Below, piece after piece: positions 10,137 to 17,489 of a DNA stretch of 64,000 nucleotides. A model generated the notes under the pieces. It was not told the origin of the DNA and made no database searches. It was given only the letters and a program-made list of their open reading frames with translations. The position numbers were made by a program, and so were the translations under genes. This stretch comes from Glaciimonas sp. PAMC28666 (lineage in GTDB: Bacteria; Pseudomonadota; Gammaproteobacteria; Burkholderiales; Burkholderiaceae_D): NCBI RefSeq assembly GCF_016917355.1, contig NZ_CP070304.1, forward strand, positions 496,001-560,000, in the 5' to 3' direction. Within the stretch, counting starts at the first letter, position 1; each line of letters starts with the position of its first letter.

Positions 10137-10159
10137 CGTGTAGGAGTTATTCCTACACG
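10137..10159. promoter_or_regulatory. Hairpin in the flhDC upstream region
   Basis: A 9-bp perfect stem, CGTGTAGGA (10137-10145) against TCCTACACG (10151-10159), with a 5-nt loop GTTAT. It lies about 150 nt upstream of the flhD ATG. No T-run follows on either strand, so it is not a simple terminator. It could sit in the 5' leader of flhDC mRNA or be a protein-binding dyad. Confidence 0.55.
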
Positions 10160-10505
10160 GGAACGTTTCGCAGGGATCGAGAGTTCGTCAGGCCGAACGG
10201 ATCGTAGCGAATAGGGGATTGAGGCAGGTCTTTTTTCTATCAACCGGCTAAAATAAGTCCCGTTGAATTATTATCTCTTAGCTAATTTTACATACCTTTT
10301 TGATAATCTGGAGAAAAATGAAAATTCTGTTTTTTTACTGGATGCATTGCCTATTCAGCAAATAACATGCCTACTTGAACGTTCCATCAAAGCACTTGAT
10401 CTAAATCTCACAATGCTCACATAAATTTGATATTTTCTTCAATATCAACAACTTACAATATTTACATTGATTGAAATTTAATTTCTTAACTCCGCTGATG
10501 TCACG

Positions 10506-10533
10506 ATCGTTACGTTACATGTAACGTAACGAT
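10506..10533. promoter_or_regulatory. Perfect 28-bp palindrome
   Basis: The half site ATCGTTACGTTACA (10506-10519) is followed directly by its exact reverse complement (10520-10533), with no spacer. Each arm contains two GTTAC steps. It lies 107 nt past the stop of the receiver-HPt gene and about 520 nt upstream of flhD. There is no T-tract, so a regulator operator for flhDC is more likely than a terminator. The binding protein is unknown. Confidence 0.7.
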
Positions 10534-10640
10534 GAGGATGTGTCGATGGATCGCATCACTCAATATCAATGTTGCTTTTCCTGTTTTTGCGCTTGTGAAA
10601 CCACCAAAAAATGGATCGCCAAAGATTTCGAATCGTTTTT

Positions 10641-11333
10641 TTAATGTTGCAGAGCCAGTTTATGGAGCGCGATCTGCAAGCGCCCATATGCCATCTCGAG
10701 CTTATCTGACATCCCGACACCAATTTGGTTCTCAATTTCCGCAGCAGATTGCGCAATCTCTGTTTCCTGCAAAACAGCAGCTGCGCCGCGCAGACTGTGG
10801 GCGATGCGGGTCGCCTCGGCTGTTTCTCCATTGGCGATGCTTTTGCGCAACATAGCAAGCTGCTGATAGCCGAATTGCACCAGATCTATCAACAGGTCGT
10901 CCGGCATTTCGATCGGTTTTGAGAGCTTGGGCGGAGTCGGAAGCGCGCGCTGTGATAGCAACGGTGCCAATGTTTGCCGCAAGTGGGTGCGGCTGATGGG
11001 CTTGGTCATGATGGCACTAAAGCCCAGTCCATGCGCTTCGGCCCTAAGGTAATCCTGCGGCATCCCGCTATATAAGACGAGCGGAATCGGGATCGTTTCG
11101 TGGAAGCTTGCCTCCCAATGGCGTACGCCTTGCAGCAGTTCGATGCCGGTCATGTCGGCCAGCAAATAATCAATGACAACCAGCATCGGCCGCGTATGCT
11201 TTAGCCAATCCAAAGTCTCTGCGCCGCTGGCGAGCACGTCGCTCTGCCAGCCTTCCGCCGCAAGCTGCGCCTGCAACAGCCGTCGACTGATCGGGTGATC
11301 GTCGACCACCAGGATGAGAGAGGAAGATTGCAT
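10641..11333 (-). CDS. Response regulator with receiver and C-terminal HPt domain
   Basis: A 230-residue two-domain signalling protein. Residues 6-125 form a receiver domain: acidic pair DDH near residue 12, phospho-acceptor Asp55 (VVIDYLLADM), conserved Ser/Lys positions (YSGMP, then Lys111 in MTKPIS). Residues 145-230 form a histidine phosphotransfer helix bundle with His179 in RIAHSLRGAAA. There is no DNA-binding domain, so it can relay phosphate but not act on DNA directly. The ATG at 11333 is preferred over a GTG one codon upstream. It lies 55 nt behind the histidine kinase and is probably co-transcribed with it. The partner that receives the phosphate is not apparent. Confidence 0.85.
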   Translation of the reverse strand: MQSSSLILVVDDHPISRRLLQAQLAAEGWQSDVLASGAETLDWLKHTRPMLVVIDYLLADMTGIELLQGVRHWEASFHETIPIPLVLYSGMPQDYLRAEAHGLGFSAIMTKPISRTHLRQTLAPLLSQRALPTPPKLSKPIEMPDDLLIDLVQFGYQQLAMLRKSIANGETAEATRIAHSLRGAAAVLQETEIAQSAAEIENQIGVGMSDKLEMAYGRLQIALHKLALQH

Positions 11334-11388
11334 CACTAACTGTTATTCGAAGCAGTGGCACCATGTGCAGCGCTTACATAAACCATAC

Positions 11389-13140
11389 CTACCCCATCTC
11401 CAAAGGCACGCGCAAATACACTGCTGTGCCAACACCGACCTCGGAGTCGATCCGGATCGTGCCACCAATCAAATCCGTGAAATCTTTAGTAAGAGATAAA
11501 CCCAGTCCCAGCCCTAATCCCGGCCCTGTTCGCACGCGCACCAATTCAGTTTGATAGAAATATTCGAACAGATGGCGCAGCTCGGACTCTGGTATTCCCT
11601 GGCCGGTATCAAGAACCGTGATGCTAAGTTGGTCCTGGTCCAACTCAACGCTCATGGTCACCCCGCCCGTTTCGGTAAACTTAATAGCATTATCGATCAG
11701 ATTATTGATAATTTGGGACAGTCTAAGCCGATCGCAAACAAAGCTGACTGGTAAATCCGGGGCCAGCGTCATCTGCAACGAAAGTTGCTTTTTATGTGCA
11801 TTGATTTGATGCGTCAGGCCGATATATTCGAAGAAAGCCACTGTTTCGATGCCTTCGTTCAATAGCACCACCTTTCCGGCTTCAATTCTGGCCAGGTCGA
11901 ACAGCGTGCTCAGCAAGCCGTTGAGATCGGTCGCGCTTTGATAAATCAGCGCACCGAACTCCCGACTCTGCGCATCGATACTGGTATCTCGTACCAATTC
12001 TGCATACCCATGCACGCCGCTTAGTGGGGAGCGTAATTCATGCACAACCGTCGTAAGAAAGCGTGACTTTTGCTGATTGGCATCGTTGGCCCGTCGTCGC
12101 AAAGCATCATATTTGCGCAGCACCACGTATTGGCGTCTAAGTGTGCGAAAGACGAAGAACATCAATATAAAAATGAGAGCGGTAGGAATGCACGCATACA
12201 TTAAATACGAAGCGCGTCTGGCGCTTGCCTCAGCAAGCAGCAAGTCCGACTCTGGCACCGTAACAGAGAGCAAAATCGGGTATGGGTGCAATATTCTGGA
12301 TAATAACAGGCGCGGCTCTCCGCCGACCAATTCGGTCGCGACGCTACTGTTCTTGCCGTCATCGATATCGTTTGGCCGACTAACCGACCTATCCATACGC
12401 ATCAATACAAAGTCGCCCTGCGCCGGCGCTAAGCCGGTGGCAATACCATCATCGTTAGTCCCGAGGGGGTCATTGCTCCGAGGCATACCTGACTGATGGT
12501 ACAGGGCCGGTAACTGCTCCACCGCGAAATCCAATTCCACCACGCCCGCAAATTTATCCCGCCTGGAGGAAATGCGCCGCGTGATGTGCATCATCCATTG
12601 ACCGGTTCGGTGCACCTGTACCGGCTCTCCTATACCCAGGGAATCAAGAGGATTGTCTCGGTGTGTTACGTACAACGGGTCGTGACTCCTATCGGTACCC
12701 TTGGCCAAGTTGGTCGACGCTATCACCCGACCGCTGGCATCAATCACCGTCAGCTCGCCATACAAATCGCCAAATAGTTTTACATAACGTTTCAGATCAA
12801 TTTTGCCAGCGGCGGCCCCGTCGTCGGCACGGACTAATTTCAGAAAGCGGTCGCGTTCGTCAATCGATCCTATCAATCGCTGCGCAAAATCACGCACAAG
12901 AATGACATCGCTGTCTTGTAAGGACCTGAAATCTTCGTTCGATTTCAAGCCAATCTGATAACCTGTGTAGAGCCAGATGTAACCAATAATCACCATTGCC
13001 GTTAGCACAATGGCATACACAAAATGCGTGAAACGCACCCTGCCGTTACTTCCACTGCTTTCTGCCAGAACGGTAGAAAACAGATGCTGTTTGGCAGAGG
13101 TCAACATTTGCATTACGGTTGATATACAGGTGAGTGGCAT
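11389..13140 (-). CDS. Membrane sensor histidine kinase
   Basis: A 583-residue kinase (counted from ATG 13140) of the two-component family. It has a membrane helix near residues 40-63 (FVYAIVLTAMVIIGYIWLYT) and a roughly 245-residue extracytoplasmic sensor region that looks PDC/dCache-like (ELTVIDASGRVIAST, later LLLSRILHPYPILLSV). A second helix lies at about 311-333. Then come the HisKA domain with phospho-acceptor His367 (VVHELRSPLSG) and a complete ATPase domain: N box NLIDNAIKF, G1 DTGQGIPE, G2 GLGLGLSL. No receiver is attached; the downstream gene supplies receiver plus HPt. The start is uncertain: a TTG at 13185 and ATGs at 13113 and 13107 are alternatives, and none has a strong ribosome site. 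The ligand is unknown. Confidence 0.85.
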   Translation of the reverse strand: MPLTCISTVMQMLTSAKQHLFSTVLAESSGSNGRVRFTHFVYAIVLTAMVIIGYIWLYTGYQIGLKSNEDFRSLQDSDVILVRDFAQRLIGSIDERDRFLKLVRADDGAAAGKIDLKRYVKLFGDLYGELTVIDASGRVIASTNLAKGTDRSHDPLYVTHRDNPLDSLGIGEPVQVHRTGQWMMHITRRISSRRDKFAGVVELDFAVEQLPALYHQSGMPRSNDPLGTNDDGIATGLAPAQGDFVLMRMDRSVSRPNDIDDGKNSSVATELVGGEPRLLLSRILHPYPILLSVTVPESDLLLAEASARRASYLMYACIPTALIFILMFFVFRTLRRQYVVLRKYDALRRRANDANQQKSRFLTTVVHELRSPLSGVHGYAELVRDTSIDAQSREFGALIYQSATDLNGLLSTLFDLARIEAGKVVLLNEGIETVAFFEYIGLTHQINAHKKQLSLQMTLAPDLPVSFVCDRLRLSQIINNLIDNAIKFTETGGVTMSVELDQDQLSITVLDTGQGIPESELRHLFEYFYQTELVRVRTGPGLGLGLGLSLTKDFTDLIGGTIRIDSEVGVGTAVYLRVPLEMG

Positions 13141-13236
13141 CCGGGACTGAATTTTATCGTCGCAATTCTTCGCGCATGGCGACAATGGTGGTCATAGCTA
13201 AAGATGCAAAACACATCAAAAACGCATCAAATTCGG

Positions 13237-13277
13237 CCCGGTGCCCTCGCCCAATTGGGAAAATCGAGGGTGCCGGG
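13237..13277. repeat. Inverted repeat between chemoreceptor and kinase genes
   Basis: Arms CCCGG-TG-CCCTCG (13237-13249) and CGAGGG-TG-CCGGG (13265-13277) pair over 11 bp with a two-base mismatch, around a 15-nt loop. Minus-strand transcription leaving the chemoreceptor gene would cross it before the kinase gene. A terminator is possible, but the T-rich stretch is not adjacent, so the role is open. Confidence 0.45.
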
Positions 13278-13356
13278 AAAATCATGTTGTTTCCACACTG
13301 AATCAATCAGTGCCTCTGGGTTAATGTGCCTCTTTCAGCGTTTGCGGCACTTTCAC

Positions 13357-15018
13357 TTATAGTGGAAAGACGAGTGCGTTAGTCTTATTTTCAGTTATCG
13401 TACTTGATTGATGGTTGGTGGCAGAGGATACAACATCCTGCCTTTCAACGTTACCCAAGTCACCATTTTCGGAGCGATTTGCCAGCCGGAAAATATGCAC
13501 GGCTTGCAGCAACTCTTCAGCCTGCTCCTGCAAACTGTGTGCAGCAGCGGCAGCCTCCTCAACCAGAGCGGCATTCTGCTGTGTCACCTGGTCCATCTGG
13601 CCGACTGCCTGGTTGACCTGTTCGATCCCACTCCTTTGCTCTTCACTGGCCACAGTAATTTCCGCCATAATATTCACTACGTGCTTAATAGAACCCACAA
13701 TGTCGGTCATTGTCCGCCCGACATCGCCAACCTGCTTGCTCCCGGCATCGACTTTTTCAACCGAGTCATTGATCAATGACTTGATGTCCTTGGCGGCCGC
13801 GGCGGCGCGCTTGGCCAGATGCCGGACTTCAGTCGCGACCACCGCAAAGCCGCGTCCTTGATCACCGGCACGTGCAGCTTCTACCGCTGCATTCAGAGCT
13901 AGGATATTCGTCTGAAAAGCAATTCCTTCAATAACGCCGATGATGTCCACAATCTTGCGTGAACTGTCTTGAATGACGACCATAGTCTCGACCGCGTCCG
14001 CCACCATTCTCCCACCGCTCTGCGCCACTGCCGACGCACTTTCGGCAAGCTGGTTGGCCTGGCGCGCATTGTCGGCATTTTGCTTGACCGTTGCGGTCAA
14101 CTGCTCCATGGATGCGGCAGTTTGTTCCAGACTAGCGGCTTGCGCTTCCGTTCGACTCGATAGATCGAGGTTGCCGGCGGCGATCTGGCGTGAGGCGGCA
14201 ACGATCGTCTCGGTCCCAGCACGAACGCGGCTGACAGTGTGCGCCAGAGCGGCATTCATTTCCTTCACGGCGAGCAATAATTGCCCCGTCTCATCTGTCG
14301 ACCGAACCTCGATGACAGAGCTGAGATCGCCCTGCGCCACTCGCCGCGCGACCCGAACTGCTGCGTTTAGTGGATTGACAATACCGACCGTCAAACGCCA
14401 GGCAAGTAACGCTCCTGCAATCATTGCCGACATACCAAGCAGGATTAACAGCATGCGCCCAGAGCGATAATTCGCATTGATTTTCAATGCGGCGGCATCA
14501 ATTTCTGCCTGTTGAAGTTCAACAAATTTTCTTAACCTGCCCTGATATTCGTTGAGTGCCGGCATCATTTTCTGCTCGATCAGCAGATTGGTTTCTTCCG
14601 GCGTGACCGACTTCCGTGACGCCAGCAAGGATTTTCGTATTTCTACGTACGATTCCCGCGCTGCGGCGATTTCCGCCAGACCCTGCCGGCCTTGATCGTT
14701 TACCAGCGACTGGAGCCGATTCTGCAGTTCAGTAGCACGCTCAGATGTCGCTTTCATTTGGGCCGAAAAAGACTCCTGCGTCTTGATGTTGTCGCTACGC
14801 GTCAGCGCGATGGTGCGCACAGAATTAATCGTAACCGCACTTTCCCATTGCGTTGCCAATCTTTCGCGCAGCAGGTACTGCGATACCATGACCTCAACCG
14901 CGTTACCGGTTTGCTGTAATCGCCAGATGCCGATACCGGCAATCATCGCCACCAGCAGCAGGATCAACGTGAATCCCAGCGCCAGACGACTACCTATTCT
15001 TGTGTTAGCGAATGTCAT
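13357..15018 (-). CDS. Methyl-accepting chemotaxis protein
   Basis: A 553-residue transmembrane chemoreceptor. It has an N-terminal helix (RLALGFTLILLLVAMIAGIG), a periplasmic four-helix-bundle ligand domain of about 150 residues, and a second membrane helix (LLILLGMSAMIAGALLAW). A HAMP domain (VARRVAQGDLSSVIEV) and the long signalling coiled coil follow; the highly conserved hairpin tip reads [20 protein letters not shown]. The ATG at 15018 is chosen because GAGGAGTGAG stands directly in front; an upstream in-frame start at 15069 has no such site. It follows cheW by 58 nt and is likely in one operon with it. The C-terminus lacks a tryptophan-containing CheR/CheB tether, unlike the other receptor here. 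Ligand unknown. Confidence 0.95.
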   Translation of the reverse strand: MTFANTRIGSRLALGFTLILLLVAMIAGIGIWRLQQTGNAVEVMVSQYLLRERLATQWESAVTINSVRTIALTRSDNIKTQESFSAQMKATSERATELQNRLQSLVNDQGRQGLAEIAAARESYVEIRKSLLASRKSVTPEETNLLIEQKMMPALNEYQGRLRKFVELQQAEIDAAALKINANYRSGRMLLILLGMSAMIAGALLAWRLTVGIVNPLNAAVRVARRVAQGDLSSVIEVRSTDETGQLLLAVKEMNAALAHTVSRVRAGTETIVAASRQIAAGNLDLSSRTEAQAASLEQTAASMEQLTATVKQNADNARQANQLAESASAVAQSGGRMVADAVETMVVIQDSSRKIVDIIGVIEGIAFQTNILALNAAVEAARAGDQGRGFAVVATEVRHLAKRAAAAAKDIKSLINDSVEKVDAGSKQVGDVGRTMTDIVGSIKHVVNIMAEITVASEEQRSGIEQVNQAVGQMDQVTQQNAALVEEAAAAAHSLQEQAEELLQAVHIFRLANRSENGDLGNVERQDVVSSATNHQSSTITENKTNALVFPL

Positions 15019-15076
15019 CTCACTCCTCGTTTTAATTATTTTGCGGCGGTGCGGGATTCGATGAAGCAAACTGCGC

Positions 15077-15589
15077 TCATGCTGTCAGATTATTGACCAG
15101 GCCAATTTCTTCGCTCGACATCAACTTATCGATATCCAGCAGTATCAACATACGGTCATCAAGCGCGCCCAGGCCGATCAGATAATCGGTCTTCAGCACC
15201 GTTCCCATCTGCGGAGGTGGCTTGATCTGGTCGGCCGACAAGGTAATCACATCGGACACACCGTCGACAACAATCCCCGCAGTCCGACTCTCAAAGTGCA
15301 AAATAATAACCACTGTAAACTGATCATAAGGTGTCGCCGTGAGCTTGAATTTGATGCGCATGTCGATGATGGGCGTGATAACCCCGCGCAGATTTACCAC
15401 CCCTTTCAGAAAATCAGGCGCGTTGGCAATATACGTGACGTTGTCGTAACCGCGCAGCTCCTGCACTTTAAGGATATCGATCCCATATTCTTCCTTACCC
15501 AGGGTAAAGATAAGAAATTCGCGACCTGCAACATCTGGTATTGCCGCAGAACGGCGCGTCGAACTGTAAGCTTGAGCGACAATCGTCAT
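15077..15589 (-). CDS. cheW: Chemotaxis coupling protein CheW (copy next to fliA)
   Basis: CheW links chemoreceptors to the CheA kinase in membrane-bound arrays. The 170-residue protein is a single CheW domain: [21 protein letters not shown], the receptor-contact region [23 protein letters not shown], and [21 protein letters not shown]. The ATG at 15589 has AAGGA in front; a longer reading from 15688 would add 33 residues with no CheW homology. It closely resembles the second CheW at 63149-63694 and, like it, is immediately followed by a chemoreceptor gene. Confidence 0.95.
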   Translation of the reverse strand: MTIVAQAYSSTRRSAAIPDVAGREFLIFTLGKEEYGIDILKVQELRGYDNVTYIANAPDFLKGVVNLRGVITPIIDMRIKFKLTATPYDQFTVVIILHFESRTAGIVVDGVSDVITLSADQIKPPPQMGTVLKTDYLIGLGALDDRMLILLDIDKLMSSEEIGLVNNLTA

Positions 15590-15859
15590 CAACTTCGTCC
15601 TTGATAAAAGAAAATATGGTTGCCGGACCGGACAGTGGTCGGGACGTAACACCTTTGCGCAACCAATATATACAAAACGAGCACGCATTGATGAGGCAAA
15701 GAGGACACGGAAGAGCTCTCTATTTACGACATGGAAACATTTTCATATTGATCGTCCTGCGTGGCGAAATCCATCACGCCAATCTGAAAATGATATCGCG
15801 CCCACTCTGCAAATGACTTTTTTCATTGAGAATAGCTCAGTTGCCGCATCACTCAAGCC

Positions 15860-16603
15860 TCAGGCCGCTTCGCTCCACGCCGTCTCACGCAATCGTGTAC
15901 GCAGCCGGCTGATTGCCTGGCTGTGCATCTGGCATACGCGCGATTGACTCACTTCCATTACCGCACCGATTTCCCGCAGATTGAGTTCCTGCTCGTAATA
16001 CAAACTGAGTAGCAGACGTTCGCGTTCCGGCATCGCCTCAATGGCTTCGACCAGAGTATCCCGCATACCGCTTTCCAGCATGCGCTCCAACGGTCCGTTT
16101 TGCGCATAACGTGTCTCTCCGCCGCTCTGCTGATCGAGGAACGAATTGTCGTTATTACCACCGTCGAAGTCTTCATAATACAAGAGTTGGGAGCCATGAA
16201 TTTCGGACAATAACTGTTGATACGCCTCTAATGTCAACTTCATCGACTCCGCAATTTCCCGTTCTGTGGGTGCCCGTGCCAACGTCTGCTCCAACGCCTG
16301 CACAGCCGCATCAACGCTACGCGAAGATTGTCGCAAGCCGCGCGATAGCCAATCGTTTGCCCGCAACTCATCGAGCATCGCGCCTCGAATACGCTGACTC
16401 GCATAAGTCTCAAACTTGGCGCCCAAATTATCTTGATAACGATTGGCGGCATCCAGCAAGCCCAGCATACCGGCCTGAATCATGTCGTCGAGCTCGACAT
16501 TGGCGGGCAATTTGGCGATTAACTGCAAAGCCAGCCGCCTGACGAGCGGCGCGTGCTGTTCCAGCGTATCGGACTTATCGATTTTTCCCTGCGGTGTATA
16601 CAT
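15860..16603 (-). CDS. fliA: Flagellar sigma factor FliA (sigma-28)
   Basis: FliA directs RNA polymerase to late flagellar promoters (flagellin, hook-associated proteins, chemotaxis). The 247-residue protein has region 2 (VELDDMIQAGMLGLLDAANRY, KFETYASQRIRGAMLDELR), region 3, and region 4 (LLLSLYYEQELNLREIGAVMEVSQSRVCQMH), the standard sigma-28 layout. The ATG at 16603 has a GGAAGAG ribosome site. It follows flhG by 36 nt and is probably the last gene of the flhB-flhA-flhF-flhG-fliA operon. Its inhibitor FlgM is encoded at 24134-24457. Matching promoters are seen upstream of flgM, flgK and fliC. Confidence 0.97.
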   Translation of the reverse strand: MYTPQGKIDKSDTLEQHAPLVRRLALQLIAKLPANVELDDMIQAGMLGLLDAANRYQDNLGAKFETYASQRIRGAMLDELRANDWLSRGLRQSSRSVDAAVQALEQTLARAPTEREIAESMKLTLEAYQQLLSEIHGSQLLYYEDFDGGNNDNSFLDQQSGGETRYAQNGPLERMLESGMRDTLVEAIEAMPERERLLLSLYYEQELNLREIGAVMEVSQSRVCQMHSQAISRLRTRLRETAWSEAA

Positions 16604-16639
16604 GACTGATTTCTCTTCCCGCTTTACTAAACTGAACGG

Positions 16640-17479
16640 TCAAACTGCGATGGTTGCTACGGCGCATTGCGAATGTGAAGCGGCCGTTCGTGGTCGCCAC
16701 GGCCATACAAGTAATTCAGTCGCAATGCGGCGAAAATCGACGGCTGCAGGACTTGTCTGAAACGCTTCCACCACAGTCCGATGCAATTGGTGCGCATGCG
16801 GTAAATGTGGATCGGTCACCACGCAACCGGCAGGCTCCAGCGCAAGCGCCAGGTAGCGGCTGCCGGTGCTGGCAAGATTACTTTGCACGCGCTGCGCCTC
16901 GGGTAAGCTCGCGGCGCCATTAATCATGATGCGCAGCTGTTGCAGGGCATGGACATAATGCAGCCGCTTGATACAGGCGTAAGCCGCCGTAATCGACGCC
17001 GCTTGCGGCCGCAAAATCACGACCACGTCGTCGGCCTGCGCGGCTAGCGGCGACAACGCGCCATCGCTATCGAGGCGGGCGTCGATCAATAAAACCTGCC
17101 CTTGAAACAGGGCGCGCAAATCTGCAGATCCGCTGTCCGGGGTACGATCGGCCTCAGCTATCGGCATGACCAGAACACCGCAATCAGCCCGTCCGGCAGC
17201 AGCACCCAACGACAAGCGTTGCGCGGTGACATCAGCCCAAACTCCCGTGGCCTGGATATTCCAGATTGCACAGGCCGACTGCGCTCCACCGGTCTCGTCG
17301 AGCAACAGCACCTCCTTGCCCTGTTGCGCCAATGCAGCGCCCAGATTGAGTGCGACGCTGGTCGCGCCCACCATCGGGCTGCTGCCAACCAGCGCAACAA
17401 CGCGGGTCGGATGAGCGCCGGAGTGACGCGCCATCAAACGACGTAAACCATCAGCCTGATCGCTCACCAGCTTATTCAA
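16640..17479 (-). CDS. flhG: FlhG/FleN-type MinD-like ATPase with degenerate P-loop
   Basis: FlhG is the MinD/ParA-like partner of FlhF that controls flagellar number and stimulates FlhF GTPase. The 279-residue product starts at TTG 17479, chosen because a perfect GAGGAGG stands five bases upstream; a longer ATG reading from 17548 overlaps flhF and adds unrelated residues. The N-terminus carries the FlhF-activating motif as SDQADGLRRL (residues 6-15). The expected deviant Walker A (KGGVGKT) is instead GSSPMVGATS (32-41): both the signature Lys and the P-loop Lys are missing. The fold context (VVALVG, NLGAALAQQGKEVLLLDE, VLLIDA) is still that of the family. It lies between flhF and fliA. ATP hydrolysis is doubtful, but a role as FlhF regulator remains plausible. 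Confidence 0.85.
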   Translation of the reverse strand: MNKLVSDQADGLRRLMARHSGAHPTRVVALVGSSPMVGATSVALNLGAALAQQGKEVLLLDETGGAQSACAIWNIQATGVWADVTAQRLSLGAAAGRADCGVLVMPIAEADRTPDSGSADLRALFQGQVLLIDARLDSDGALSPLAAQADDVVVILRPQAASITAAYACIKRLHYVHALQQLRIMINGAASLPEAQRVQSNLASTGSRYLALALEPAGCVVTDPHLPHAHQLHRTVVEAFQTSPAAVDFRRIATELLVWPWRPRTAASHSQCAVATIAV

Positions 17480-17489
17480 AATCGCCTCC

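Larger units (their letters stand above)
9990..10640. other. Long non-coding region upstream of flhD
   Basis: About 650 nt with no convincing gene between flhD and the receiver-HPt gene, both of which are on the minus strand. The middle and upstream parts are AT-rich. It should hold the flhDC promoter and its control sites. Two symmetric structures stand out and are listed separately: a hairpin at 10137-10159 and a perfect palindrome at 10506-10533. A 107-codon open frame at 10532-10855 runs antisense into the receiver gene and has no family features, so it is not called. Confidence 0.75.

Noticed and set aside
10532-10855. 107-codon plus-strand frame beginning at the palindrome
   Set aside because: Runs antisense into the receiver-HPt gene, where coding evidence is strong; no domain.
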